A stretch of 64,000 nt of DNA from JANQTF01 sp036835375 (GTDB lineage: Bacteria > Bacteroidota > Bacteroidia > J057), in NCBI GenBank assembly GCA_036835375.1, contig DAITMB010000006.1, positions 1 through 64,000 on the forward strand, written 5' to 3'. A program made the position numbers and the translations under genes. Under the pieces are notes generated by a model. The model made no database searches. It had not been told where the DNA came from and saw only the letters and a list, made by a program, of their open reading frames with translations. Below, piece by piece: positions 8,801-19,300 of this stretch (positions within the stretch are counted from its first letter, which is position 1; each line of letters begins with the position of its first letter).

Positions 8801-9607
8801 ATGAAAAACTTGACCTTTCTACTGAGTTTCTTCCTCCTTGCCAGTTTTTCCTCGCCACTACAACGGGGCGGCCCAAAAGGGTTTCGTCTGGTAAGCGAGG
8901 GGATATGGGCCAATAAATACGAAGTTTCGGTGGCCGAATACCTCGAATTTGTGACGGCCATGGGCGACTCTGCCGAAGTATATCGCCCAGATCCTTCGTG
9001 CTGGAACAACAAAAAAGGCGAGGAAACACCTACTTCGCAGCATTACTTTTCTCACCCGGCATTTCAACACTATCCGGTCGTAGGGGTCAGCCATGATCAA
9101 GCTCGCCGCTATTGCCAGTGGCTCACCGAAAGATCACGTGCAACAGCTGGAAAAACTTCCTTTCAATTTCGACTTCCCACTGAAGCAGAATGGGTCATCG
9201 CCGCAAAAGCTGGCAAGGAAAATGCGCTCATTCCCTGGGACGGAAAAAAAGCACACCCGTTCCGACCCCAGGAACTGCGCGCCAGAAAGCACGGCTACAA
9301 ATTCAACCTCTCTTACCCCAATCTCGTGTTGCTGCGTCCAGACAGCATAAGTCACGCCGATTTTGATCGATGCATCAACCTGGTAGCAGACGGATACATG
9401 ATCACAGCGCCAGTCAATTCTTTTCCCCCAAACCACTGGGGCCTTCATCACATCGGAGGCAATGTAGCAGAGATGGTCGAGGAACCCGGCAGGGCGAAAG
9501 GTGGAAGTTGGAAGAGCGCCCCCTACTACTTGCGAGTGGACCAGCATGAGTCCTACAGCGGAGCTACGCAATGGGTTGGATTCCGGGTATTTGCTGCTGT
9601 GGAGTAA
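8801..9607 (+). CDS. Secreted SUMF1/FGE-fold protein lacking the catalytic cysteine
   Basis: A 268-aa protein with a signal peptide (MKNLTFLLSFFLLASFSSP) and one formylglycine-generating-enzyme (SUMF1) fold domain: KYEVSVAEYLEFV at the front, VVGVSHDQARRYCQWL, FRLPTEAEWVIAA, HIGGNVAEMVEE and the terminal RAKGGSWKS...VGFRVF. True sulfatase-activating enzymes have active-site cysteines near the GGSW...R block; none is present there, so this is probably a non-catalytic or differently acting relative, like GldJ/GldK-type SUMF1 proteins of gliding bacteria. Start 8801 was chosen because the upstream part of the longer ORF overlaps the topA terminator. It is a single gene convergent with the GT2 gene. 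Confidence 0.8.
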   Translation: MKNLTFLLSFFLLASFSSPLQRGGPKGFRLVSEGIWANKYEVSVAEYLEFVTAMGDSAEVYRPDPSCWNNKKGEETPTSQHYFSHPAFQHYPVVGVSHDQARRYCQWLTERSRATAGKTSFQFRLPTEAEWVIAAKAGKENALIPWDGKKAHPFRPQELRARKHGYKFNLSYPNLVLLRPDSISHADFDRCINLVADGYMITAPVNSFPPNHWGLHHIGGNVAEMVEEPGRAKGGSWKSAPYYLRVDQHESYSGATQWVGFRVFAAVE

Positions 9608-9640
9608 ATGCGAGCGTTGAAGCCGCTCCAGATCTCGAAC

Positions 9641-10699
9641 TCAGGGATGGACGAGGTCCGAAAACTTCTTTTTTCCCTGGACAAAGTAAGCCCACACGAT
9701 GCTTCCCCGCCACACGCCGCTGCGGGGCATGGATCGCGGCAAGCGGTCGCCATAGACGCTGCGCCGCTTTTTTTGCCAAAAGAGCAGCTTGCCGAAAAAC
9801 GCCCAATGGCCTTTGAGAATCGCGCTAAACGTAACGAGATCTCTTTGAAGCAATGCCCTGACTCCCCACACGCCGTCCAAGAGGAGCCTCCCCAGCAACA
9901 CCCCGAATCGCGACTGCGTGGGAAGATTCAAGAACAGACATACGAGGCTGTTCCGAACGTTGAGGAAGGTTTTGCGAGGATTGCCTTGGGGCAAGGTGCC
10001 ACCACCGACATGGTAAACGACCGAGCTGGGAACTCCTCGCACCCGATAGCCAAGGTTCCACAGCCGCCAGCAAAAGTCAATTTCTTCCCAGTGAGCAAAA
10101 AATTCTTCGTGGAATAGACCGACTTGTTTTACTACTTCCGTTCTGACCATCAGGCAAGCACCCGTCGCCCACAGGCAATCTTCGGCAGCGTCGTATTGGC
10201 CATGATCCAGCTCCAGGTGGTCAAATATTCTCCCCCTGCAAAAAGCATATCCAAATCGATCGATCCAACCACCGCAAGCCCCGGCATACTCGAATGCTTC
10301 CCGACGATGCCAGGCCAACACCTTTGGTTGAGCGGCAGCAAGCTGCGGACCCTCCCGCTCCATTTCTGCGACGAGCGGCTCCAGCCAGCCGGGCGTGACC
10401 TCTACATCACTGTTGAGCAGTACAAAATAAGGCGTGTCAATGTGAGATAATGCCAAGTTGTTGCCCTGCGCAAAACCATGGTTTTTCCCTAAACTGAGCA
10501 CCTTCGCGGCGGGCTCATGCTGTGATACCCATGACAAAGAATCATCTGTGGAGCCATTGTCCACGACCATCACCTCCAGGTTGGGGTAGCTAGAAGCCAT
10601 CACCCCCGGCAGAAATTTTGATAGCCAGTCGCGCCCATTCCAATTGAGAATGACGACCGTGATACCGGGCAACGAGACCAAAGGAGAATGATCACTCAT
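9641..10699 (-). CDS. Family 2 glycosyltransferase (rhamnosyltransferase-like)
   Basis: A 352-aa GT2 enzyme of GT-A fold: VVILNWNGRDWL at the front, VVDNGSTDDSL nucleotide-binding motif, NHGFAQGNN, LLNSDVEV as the DXD-like metal site, WATGACLMVR and FAHWEEIDFCWRLW acceptor-side motifs. These transfer a sugar from a nucleotide donor during polysaccharide or O-antigen-type synthesis. The C-terminal 90 residues are hydrophobic and basic and may attach it to the inner membrane. It follows the ybaB gene on the same strand with only 6 bases between, so the two are likely co-transcribed; there is no other sugar gene nearby. Confidence 0.9.
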   Translation of the reverse strand: MSDHSPLVSLPGITVVILNWNGRDWLSKFLPGVMASSYPNLEVMVVDNGSTDDSLSWVSQHEPAAKVLSLGKNHGFAQGNNLALSHIDTPYFVLLNSDVEVTPGWLEPLVAEMEREGPQLAAAQPKVLAWHRREAFEYAGACGGWIDRFGYAFCRGRIFDHLELDHGQYDAAEDCLWATGACLMVRTEVVKQVGLFHEEFFAHWEEIDFCWRLWNLGYRVRGVPSSVVYHVGGGTLPQGNPRKTFLNVRNSLVCLFLNLPTQSRFGVLLGRLLLDGVWGVRALLQRDLVTFSAILKGHWAFFGKLLFWQKKRRSVYGDRLPRSMPRSGVWRGSIVWAYFVQGKKKFSDLVHP

Positions 10700-10705
10700 G
10701 AGAAA

Positions 10706-11047
10706 TCACGCGCCAAGTCCGAACTTACCCAAGTCTAGCCCGGGAATATTTGGCAACATCCCTTTGGTAGCTCCCTCCAGCTCTTCCCTGCCCCGCTCTT
10801 CTGCCTTCTCAAGCGCTTTGTTTACCGCTGCTGTGATGAGATCCGCCATGATTTCAGGATCTTCCTTGTCAACGATCACCGGATCAATCTCGATTTTGAG
10901 GATCTGCCGATTGGCATTGGCCACGACGCGCACCATTCCCCCTCCAGCCTCGGACTCCACCGTAATGTGATCCATTTGCTCTCTCACCTCCTTCAGGCGG
11001 CCCTGCATCTCCTGAAATTTGCCCATCATGTCGGATAGATTGAACAT
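10706..11047 (-). CDS. YbaB/EbfC family nucleoid-associated protein
   Basis: A 113-aa protein with the family's layout: an N-terminal helix rich in Met/Gln/Lys (MMGKFQEMQGRLKEV), a central beta segment (GGGMVRVVANANRQILKIEIDP) and a C-terminal helix (LITAAVNKALEKAEE) with a Gly/Pro-rich end. YbaB/EbfC forms dimers that bind DNA and coat the nucleoid. I chose the ATG at 11047 because residues upstream of it are not family-like. First gene of a two-gene unit with the GT2 gene, divergent from the AlbA_2 gene across about 296 bases that hold no recognisable feature beyond AT-rich sequence. Confidence 0.92.
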   Translation of the reverse strand: MFNLSDMMGKFQEMQGRLKEVREQMDHITVESEAGGGMVRVVANANRQILKIEIDPVIVDKEDPEIMADLITAAVNKALEKAEERGREELEGATKGMLPNIPGLDLGKFGLGA

Positions 11048-11343
11048 AGTCGCTGTATATGGAGTCTGATAAATGGAAGTCTGTTGAACAGGGCACGTCA
11101 CTTTATTTCTATTTTAAGAAAACGCTTCCTGAACATTCAATCCTGCAAAAATACAACCCCAGCACTTCGGGTCCAATTTTATCCCTCAGCAAAATGAAAA
11201 GTGCTGCAAGCCTATTTTCAGCGAAAAAGTAAGAGCAGATCACTGAGAACAGCACCTTTTTCGTAAACACTTCACCAAAAGACTTCGGAAGGTTTTTTTG
11301 TTCAAAGGTCTTTGTTTTAAAGTCTTTTTGCAATATTTCCAAT

Positions 11344-12006
11344 ATGGATCGGCAAGAACTGGCGCGGTTGGTGGCCCAAGGGGAAGGACCTGGCATCGAA
11401 TTTAAACGAAAAGTGCGGCATCCCGACAAGATCGCGCGCGAATTTGTGGCATTTGCCAATAGTCAAGGTGGGCTAGTCATCATTGGTGTCGAAGACGACG
11501 GCACCATCTACGGGTGCAAGGACGCGGAGGGAGAAGGATATGTGCTGGAAAACTATTTGGCGGAGCATGTGACGCCTAAGCTGGAATATTCTCGCACGGA
11601 TGTGTCCATTACCTCAAATCGCAAGGTTCTGGTGTATCGGGTCATGGACGGAGCCGAAAAGCCCTACCGCTTGTCGCTCCTCGACGAATCGGGCGAGGCT
11701 CGCAAGTACGGGTTTGTGCGGCAGGCCGACATGAGCATCAGGGCCAGCCGGGAAATGATGCAAGTGCTCCGAACCCAAAAGCAAGATCGAGGAGTGAGCA
11801 TCGCCTTTGGCGATCAGGAAAGAGCCTTGCTCGCTCACCTAGAAACCCATGCAGACATTACCCTTGATTTTGCCCAAAAACTTCTCCGAACCAATCGAAG
11901 GAAGACCTCGGGCCTGCTGATTTTGCTCACACGTGCAGGGCTGCTTCGGCTTCACCCAAGTGAGAAAGGTGACAGATTTTCACTGGCTCAGGATGCATTT
12001 GAATGA
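11344..12006 (+). CDS. AlbA_2 (Schlafen-type) putative DNA/RNA-binding protein
   Basis: A 220-aa protein with an N-terminal AlbA_2 domain over about residues 1-140: the opening GIEFKRKVRHPDKI, the FVAFANSQGGLVIIGVEDDG core, and YGFVRQADMSIRAS. This is the conserved core of Schlafen-like proteins that bind nucleic acid and are often called putative transcriptional regulators. The last 65 residues look like a winged-helix unit (FAQKLLRTNRRKTSGLLILLTRAGLL). It lacks the ATPase domain found in some relatives. Target unknown; stand-alone gene with a long AT-rich stretch on both sides. Confidence 0.83.
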   Translation: MDRQELARLVAQGEGPGIEFKRKVRHPDKIAREFVAFANSQGGLVIIGVEDDGTIYGCKDAEGEGYVLENYLAEHVTPKLEYSRTDVSITSNRKVLVYRVMDGAEKPYRLSLLDESGEARKYGFVRQADMSIRASREMMQVLRTQKQDRGVSIAFGDQERALLAHLETHADITLDFAQKLLRTNRRKTSGLLILLTRAGLLRLHPSEKGDRFSLAQDAFE

Positions 12007-12445
12007 TGGCGTTTGATAAAGATTTGCAGGCGAAAGCAATTCTTTTTTTCCAAAGTTCGTTGCAAATCCGGTAATACAGCGAGTATGCTTCATTCATTCT
12101 CCGTGTAAGGGGTAAATATTTGGATCAGTTCGTCATTTTTGTAATTTAACTAATGGAAATCAAGGCGATAGAACTTCATGGCTGCTCTTCCGACCTTCAT
12201 TTCTGACGACAAACCATCAGACAACTGCCATTTGTCGTGAAAAAGGGAACTACTAATTTTCGCGCATTTTATTACGCTCTTTTTTTTCGAATTTTCCTTC
12301 ATCCTTTCCAGACCATTTTGATACAAGTACTATTCATCAGAGGTTGTAGGGAAAACTCCTTATTCGCCTCCTGCTGTTAGTTCCCACCAGAAGCGGGTTT
12401 GAGGTTTCAGGCACGATTCTTTATTTTCACTACCAAATAGCTTCT
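12007..12445. other. AT-rich intergenic stretch, 439 bases, with one inverted repeat
   Basis: No convincing ORF. The only structure seen is the inverted repeat ACGACAAA (12206-12213) and TTTGTCGT (12231-12238) separated by 17 bases, which could be an operator-like site or a weak hairpin. It is not followed by a T run. The 3' part leads into the promoter of the first giant surface-protein gene. Confidence 0.4.
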
Positions 12446-12453
12446 TACCTTGG
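12446..12453 (+). promoter_or_regulatory. Possible -7 box (TACCTTGG) of the first giant T9SS cargo gene
   Basis: TACCTTGG agrees with TAnnTTTG except at one position and lies 17 bases before the ATG at 12471. It would give a very short 5' leader. The apparent TTG start at 12450 falls inside this box and was rejected. Confidence 0.35.
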
Positions 12454-12470
12454 CTAGAAAAGTACCCCTT

Positions 12471-15400
12471 ATGACTTCAGCGAAATATTCCCTTCTCCTT
12501 GGCATCGCGATGCTGTGTGCTGTCCCTTGGTCCCATGCACAACTTACTGTGTCAGATACGCTGACTAAAACAGAAATGCTCCAAACGCTCTTTGGAAATG
12601 GCATTTTCATCAGTAATCTGAATTACCAGTTTTGTGACACAACAAACGCGATGCGCGAATTTGACGCCACGAACACCATCATGGGACTTGACCGGGGGGT
12701 GCTGCTCTCCACCGGAATGGCTGCTGGCGCTACCAATCCGGCGGGCTTACAGGCGTGCAACGTCACCGCAAGTACGAGCCTTGGAATGCCTGGATATGCA
12801 CCGCTAAATGCGCTGCTGGCTGGTGGATTTACTACCAACGACGCTTGTCGGATATCATTTGATATCACAGCGCTTTGTGATACCATCGCCATCCGTTATG
12901 TGTTTGCCTCGGAAGAGTATCCACAATATGTAAATAGCTCATTCAACGACGTTTTTGCATTCTGGATCAGTGGACCCGGGTATGGGCCTCCTCCTGGCAC
13001 CAACATCTCGGTGATTCCCGGCACTGCCACGCCAGTGAGCATAAATACGATCAACAATGGACCATCAGCAGTCTGCACCCCTCCCGCAGGACCTTGTGTT
13101 AACTGTGGATTGTACGTTAACAACCAGTTTAACACCACAACGTCCTACAACGCATGGACCAAGCCTTTACTGGCCGAAGCCAGCGTCATCCCCTGCTCTA
13201 CCTATACCGTGACGATCGCCGTCGCAGACGCGGGAGACTTCATTCTTGACTCTGGGGTGTTTCTGGAGGCTGGTGGTATCGGGTGTTCTTCTCCCGCGCT
13301 TCAACTCTCCGCCTCCAACTCCACCGTGTTGGGTACCAATATTGCCGTAGAGGGCTGCGTCAATTTTGGACAAATTGAGTTTACGCTTCCCACGCCTTTG
13401 CCCGACAGCACTGTCTTCTATTTCACAGTGGGGGGGACCGCTACCCCAGGAATTGATTATCTGACCTTGCCCGATAGTATTATCATGCCAGCAGGACAGA
13501 CGAGTTTCATCCTTCCGATCATTATCTATGAAGACACCATTCTTGAAGGTTCTGAATTCATCGAGATCTACTATGTGGATTCTGCCTCTTGTGGCACCAA
13601 CATCTATCGCGACACAGCCATCTTGGAGATTTTGGACAAACCTGAGATCCCACGAGTGGATGACGTATCCGTCTGTCCCGGCCAGACCGTCACAGTCCCG
13701 GTCAGTGGTGCGCCTTTGCCTGGAATGACCTTTCAATGGCAGCCAGCTCTGGGCCTTTCTACCACCACCTCCCCCTTGACGAATGTCACGCTACCCAATC
13801 TCACGACCACCCAATACATCTCGCAATATATCCTCACCACGACGGCGCTCCAAGGCTTTTGCCTCTATCGAGATACCATCGATGTGACCGTCCATCCAAG
13901 TCTGGATGTAGCATTTGGCGCGGACACCGTGTGCTTGGGCTTGCCCACAACTTTTTTAGATCGAACGATCACTGACTCTGTCGTATCCTATACCTGGACG
14001 TTCGGCGACGGCAACCTTTCGACTGATACCAACCCGATTCATACCTACACCGACCACGGAATATTCCAAGTTCAACTTGCCGCAGAGAATACGGCTGGCT
14101 GCCGGGATTCCCTCACCCAAGCCGTGCTCGTGGATTCACTGCCGTTGATCACCTTCACCGCCGATCCTGCTTGTGATGACGCGCCAGTGTTTTTCCAAAA
14201 CACGACCCGCGCCCAAACCAGCTACGTGTGGACCTATGGCGATGGTGAAGGCTCGACGATCCCAGCACCTAATCACATCTACCCTACTTTTGGTACTTTC
14301 ATTGCTTCCCTGATTGCCACCACCGCCGCAGGCTGCCAGGACAGCGCAAGCCAGGAAGTTACTGTGTATCAAAATCCAGAGTCTGCCTTTGAGTTTCAGG
14401 AAGCATGTGATGGCCAGGAAGTGCAATTTGCTCAAGCCGCTCTCAATGGAACGGGGCAGAACTTACAGTATCAGTGGCAATTTGGCGATGCCACCGCAGG
14501 TCCCAACACGACCCAGCCTGATCCGAGCCATCTCTATGGCACCTTCGGTCTCAAGCAAGTGAGGCTCACTGTGACGGATGAATTCGGATGTACCGACGAC
14601 TCGCTACGGACATTGGAAGTATTCCCCAAGCCCGTAGCAAACTTTATGGTGGAGCCACAGTGTCGATTCGATGAATTTGTCCTGAACAACCTTTCTACCG
14701 TAGTAGCTAACAAGGACATTGTGCGCCAATGGTGGGATTTTGGGACCGAAAACCGGACCAGTGTCGCACTTTCCCCGACGTTAAATTATGTAGAGGAAGG
14801 GACCTATGAAATCTTCCTCAAGGTAGAGACGGAAAATGGCTGTCTCGATTCGATCACTCAATCTATCGACATATATCCGCTGCCTGAGGCCAGCTTTGTG
14901 CATCAAAATGCCTGTATCAGCGACGAGGCAGTGGTCTTCAACCGATCCACGATTCTCAATCCCCTCTTCAATGACCGTGTTGAAGATTGGACTTGGACAT
15001 GGGGAGACGGCACACAAACCCAAGGCGGCGATACAGCGATGCATCGCTATGCTACGCCGGGAGTCTATGATGTGACACTTCTGGTGTTGAGTGACAAAGG
15101 TTGCGAGAATAGCATCACCCGAGAAGTGGATATTTACGCGCTGCCATTGGATCCTGCGCTGGTATCGGACACTGTTTGCTTCAGTGATCAAGGCTTTCTC
15201 ATGGCGATGGCGCCCAGCTCAGTGCAGGTGAATTGGTATTATCAAGAAAGTGATTTGACGCCCTTCCAGACCAGCTATAGCTACGTGACGCCGCCGCAGG
15301 TCTTCACCACCACTTACTTCGTAGAACCGGTTTCTGAATTTGGCTGTGTGGGAAGTCGTCTTCCAATCACTGTGAATATTTTCGACAATGAGGATGGTCA

Positions 15401-15911
15401 AATTGAAGCCAGTGCCACGATGGTAGAGATCCCAGCTGCTGTGGTCAATTTCGCGGTATCAGGGAGCCTGCGCCCTGTCAGCTTCCAGTGGAACTTTGGG
15501 GATGGAAATCGTTCTGAAGTAGCGCAGCCAGCGCACGAATATCAGTATCCCGGCATCTACCAAGTGGAAGCAAAAGTCATCGACGCGAATGGCTGCGATT
15601 ACTTACTTCAAGAGGTGATTGAAGTCAAAGAACTCATTACCATCTATGTGCCCTCTGCTTTCACGCCCAATGGCGACGGTTTCAACGATGAGCTGTTCAT
15701 TGGATCTAATCAAATCCGCGAGTTGGAATTTCAAGTGTTCAATCGCTGGGGACAAATGATTTATCAGACCAGAGACCCAAATTTCCGGTGGAATGGTAAT
15801 GGTCCCAGTGGCAATGAAATCAGCGAAGGGATCTATGTGTTTCGAGTTCGTGCCGTAGATTTTCAAGGGAGACCTATCGAGAAATCGGGGACCTTGACCA
15901 TCCTGCGTTGA
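12471..15911 (+). CDS. Giant surface protein: choice-of-anchor L, Calx-beta-like, six PKD domains, T9SS type B sorting domain
   Basis: A 1146-aa exported protein. Signal peptide MTSAKYSLLLGIAMLCAV, cut near SHAQL. Residues about 25-285 are a choice-of-anchor L domain (GVLLSTGMAAGA, FASEEYPQYV, DVFAFWISGPGY, AVADAGDFILDSGVFLEA). Residues about 290-390 contain a Calx-beta-like unit (GTATPGIDYLTLPD, IYEDTILEGSEFIEIYY). Six PKD-type beta domains follow, recognisable by FGDG/YGDG/FGDA/FGTE/WGDG/FGDG; the fourth is degenerate. The last 85 residues are the gliding-motility-associated type B sorting domain (FTPNGDGFNDELFI, VFNRWGQMIYQ, GIYVFRVRAVD). It is expected to be exported by T9SS and displayed on or released from the surface, probably as adhesin or matrix protein. 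Two hairpins end the unit. Confidence 0.92.
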   Translation: MTSAKYSLLLGIAMLCAVPWSHAQLTVSDTLTKTEMLQTLFGNGIFISNLNYQFCDTTNAMREFDATNTIMGLDRGVLLSTGMAAGATNPAGLQACNVTASTSLGMPGYAPLNALLAGGFTTNDACRISFDITALCDTIAIRYVFASEEYPQYVNSSFNDVFAFWISGPGYGPPPGTNISVIPGTATPVSINTINNGPSAVCTPPAGPCVNCGLYVNNQFNTTTSYNAWTKPLLAEASVIPCSTYTVTIAVADAGDFILDSGVFLEAGGIGCSSPALQLSASNSTVLGTNIAVEGCVNFGQIEFTLPTPLPDSTVFYFTVGGTATPGIDYLTLPDSIIMPAGQTSFILPIIIYEDTILEGSEFIEIYYVDSASCGTNIYRDTAILEILDKPEIPRVDDVSVCPGQTVTVPVSGAPLPGMTFQWQPALGLSTTTSPLTNVTLPNLTTTQYISQYILTTTALQGFCLYRDTIDVTVHPSLDVAFGADTVCLGLPTTFLDRTITDSVVSYTWTFGDGNLSTDTNPIHTYTDHGIFQVQLAAENTAGCRDSLTQAVLVDSLPLITFTADPACDDAPVFFQNTTRAQTSYVWTYGDGEGSTIPAPNHIYPTFGTFIASLIATTAAGCQDSASQEVTVYQNPESAFEFQEACDGQEVQFAQAALNGTGQNLQYQWQFGDATAGPNTTQPDPSHLYGTFGLKQVRLTVTDEFGCTDDSLRTLEVFPKPVANFMVEPQCRFDEFVLNNLSTVVANKDIVRQWWDFGTENRTSVALSPTLNYVEEGTYEIFLKVETENGCLDSITQSIDIYPLPEASFVHQNACISDEAVVFNRSTILNPLFNDRVEDWTWTWGDGTQTQGGDTAMHRYATPGVYDVTLLVLSDKGCENSITREVDIYALPLDPALVSDTVCFSDQGFLMAMAPSSVQVNWYYQESDLTPFQTSYSYVTPPQVFTTTYFVEPVSEFGCVGSRLPITVNIFDNEDGQIEASATMVEIPAAVVNFAVSGSLRPVSFQWNFGDGNRSEVAQPAHEYQYPGIYQVEAKVIDANGCDYLLQEVIEVKELITIYVPSAFTPNGDGFNDELFIGSNQIRELEFQVFNRWGQMIYQTRDPNFRWNGNGPSGNEISEGIYVFRVRAVDFQGRPIEKSGTLTILR

Positions 15912-15926
15912 CCATTCTATTCATGC

Positions 15927-15954
15927 AGCTCTATCTCTCCTGACAGATAGAGCT
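15927..15954 (+). other. Hairpin after the first giant gene
   Basis: AGCTCTATCT (15927-15936) pairs with AGATAGAGCT (15945-15954) around an 8-base loop, 15 bases after the stop codon. It has no T run of its own and precedes the stronger terminator, so it may protect the transcript 3' end or assist termination. Confidence 0.55.
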
Positions 15955-15970
15955 GACCTATCATGTCCAT

Positions 15971-16009
15971 CGCCAGATTTCCTCTCATGGAAATCTGGCG
16001 ATTTTTCTT
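15971..16009 (+). terminator. Rho-independent terminator
   Basis: CGCCAGATTTCC (15971-15982) pairs perfectly with GGAAATCTGGCG (15989-16000) around TCTCAT, followed by atttttctt. It separates the two giant cargo genes into independent units; the rest of the gap to 16312 is AT-rich with no other feature seen. Confidence 0.92.
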
Positions 16010-16312
16010 GTCAAGAGGTCCCGACAGAAGAAAGACGACATTCAAGCACTTGGTCAGATGTCTTTATTAATCTGAATTATCTTGCTTGCATTCTTCACAA
16101 AATACGCTCGTTGTGTATTAGAATGCCAAAGGTGTCTATGTCAGCGGATTAGGCAGGATGCTATTCGACTTGCTATGTTTTCAGGTGATCTTTGTAGAGA
16201 ATTTATGGTCCAAATTGAGGGGTAAAAGCTTTTTTGATAAATTGGTTGGTGTAAGATGCGGCACCCACCCGCCATACCTTACAGATTGAAACGAATGCAA
16301 GCCCCTCTCATC

Positions 16313-19300
16313 ATGCGTATTTTTCCCTCCCTGTTTTTGATTTTGCTATTTCTGGTCGGTGTAGCTCCACTCATGGCCACGCACATCACGGGAGCGGAAC
16401 TTACTTATGAATGCATAAGTCCTGCAACCAACACGTATAAAGTGACCGTGACAGTGTACCGAGACTGCGTGAATGGCCAGGCGGGATTTGACAACAACAT
16501 ACGTCTTTTCGTTTTTCGAAACATTAACAAAACCCTCTACCAGTCTTTCAATGTGCCATTGAATCAAACGGGGGTACAAATTATCCCGGTTTTTTGGAAC
16601 GCTTGTACTGGTATTCCCAACAACGTGTGTGTAGAATTCGTGAAATACACCACAAACATCACCCTCCCAGGATTTGCAGGAGGATTTACTGTAGGCTGGG
16701 CAAGATGTTGTAGAAACAATATTGTAACGAATGTGCCTCCCAACCAAGGGATCACCGTCATTGGGAACATCCCCGGACCTGAGGCTGGCACTTGCAACAA
16801 CATGCCTATATTTAACAGCGTGCCACCGATTTTCCTTTGCAACGGGCAGTTGTTCAATTTCGACCACTCCGCCACCGATCCCGACGGCGATTCGCTGGTC
16901 TATCAGATTGTGCCGCCATTTACCGGCACTAACACACAAGGTGCCGGAGCCACACAGTTTAATCCTGTAGTATCGGTTGGGGGATTCAATGCTAACCCTA
17001 TGGGACCGCCGCCTTATGCCAATGTGGGTTTTTCTCCCGGTTTCTCCTTTCAAAACCCTTTTGGCTCAGGTAACTTCTCTATCGACCCTCAGTCGGGCCT
17101 CCTGAGTTTGACACCCACTCAGACGGGCCTTTCGGTGTTTGCCGTCTCGGTAAAAGAATATCGAAATGGCGTTTTGATCGGAGAAAATATCAGGGATTTT
17201 CAAATCACGGTCATCGACTGCGTCCCTCAAGGCACGCCACCCGTCATCGCGACTAATCCGCCGCCCATCCCGGGCGCCAACCCTGATACCATCTGGGCAG
17301 AGGTACTGGAACAAGTCTGCTATAATGTGACGCTCAGTGACCCTGATCCCAGTGCCACAGTCCAGCTATTCCCCGCCAGCGCCTCTTTCGGCATCGGAGG
17401 TACTTTTCAGGCTCCGCTGGCTACTTTCTCGCAAGCAGGAACCAATCCCGCCGTAGGCACGGTCTGCTGGACTCCCTCCTGTGAATATGCAGGACAAACG
17501 ATCCGAATGGTCGTCGGAGGGCGTGATACGGCTGATTGTCCCGGATACAATGTCGTTTTTGACACCACGTGGATTGTGGTCGCTCCGATCAATGACCCGA
17601 CCATCAGCCATATGTTTGCAAATGGATCTACCGCCGACACTATCACCCTCAACCCCAACCAGGGGATGTGCGTGACGGTTACGGGACAAGACCTGGATGT
17701 GTTGGACTCGCTGGCGCTGATTCCACTGGCGGGGCCTTTGAGTGGGTTAGGCGGAACGGCGACCTTCCTCCCGATTCAAACTGTTAATCCCGTCTCCGCT
17801 TCTCTCTGCTGGACTCCACCTTGTAACCTAGCAGGACAGACGCTCTCGTTTGTGATCCAGGTTCGCGACGTCAACCGTTGCCAGAGCAGTGCAAATGACA
17901 CCATCACGGTGATCATTTCCCCCCTTCAACCCGTCGGTGCCGGAGGAGATGCCACGATCTGTTCTGGTCTTGGCACCCCTCTCAATTCATTTGGCGGGGT
18001 CAGCTATGCGTGGATCCCCGCGACGGGACTTTCAAACCCCAACATTGCCAATCCTATCGCCAGCCCTACCACCTCCACATTGTACACAGTAGCCATCACC
18101 GATGCTTTTGACTGCGTGAGAACCGAGAGTGTGCAGGTCAATGTCAACCCGCTGCCAATTGTTGACGCTGGTCCCGACGTCACGAGATGCCCTGGAGCAA
18201 CCATTCCATTGCAAGCCACGGGCGGTACTACTTATGCGTGGACGCCCGCTACAGGACTGTCCAACCCTGCCATCGCAAATCCACTCGCAACCCCCTTGGT
18301 CAACACAACTTACACCGTCACCGCCACAGATCTCAACGGATGTGCCAACTCCGACCAAGTGACCGTGACCGTCATGCAGGCAGAAGCAGGTACGGGTGGA
18401 GCGATCTGCTTCGGAGACAGCTTGCCCTTATCGGCCAGCGGTGGAATATCCTACAGTTGGACACCTGCTATCGGGCTATCTGATCCTGCGATAGCCAATC
18501 CCGTGGCAGCTCCTCCTGTGGCCACCACATATACCGTGACCGTGACGGACGCTAGTGGATGTGTAGATACGGATCTCGTGATAGTGAATATTCTTGCACT
18601 CCCCGTAGCAGAGGCAGGGCCTGCTGTAGCGCTTTGCCTGGGAGATAGCCTCCAACTGACTGCGTCTGGAGGAGTCAGTTACGCATGGAGTCCCAGTCCT
18701 TTTCTTTTGGGTAACACACTTGCCAGCCCTGTGGTATTCCCGGACATCAATACAACTTTCACAGTGTTGGTGACCGACGCCAATGGCTGTGTTGCAACGG
18801 ACAATGTGCTCGTTTCGGTGCTTGCCCTTCCCATTGCAGAAGCGGGCAACGACACCGCCAAATGTGGAGAGGTTGGTGTGCCTTTATCCGCATCAGGTGG
18901 CGTGGCCTACCAGTGGTTTCCTGTGGCAGGGCTAAGTGACCCCACGAGTCCAAACCCTGTCGCGAATCCCTTTGCTTCGCAGTTTTACAGCGTGATTGTC
19001 ACTGACGGTAATGGCTGTTCCAGTTTGGATTCGGCCTTTGTGAGGGTGATGTATGCAGATGCTGGACCTGACTTTGCGCTGTGTATTGGCGACAGTGCCT
19101 TGATCCAGGCAAGCGGAGGCATTGCTTATCAGTGGCAAGCCTCGCCCGATTTAGCGAGCCTTGGCACTGCTTCCACCCTCGCATTTCCGACCGTGACAAG
19201 CGACTTCATTGTGACTGTGACAGATACGTCTGGCTGCACAGATACCGACACCATTCGGATGACTGTAAACTCACTGCCTGTGACCTCCACATTTGGAAGC

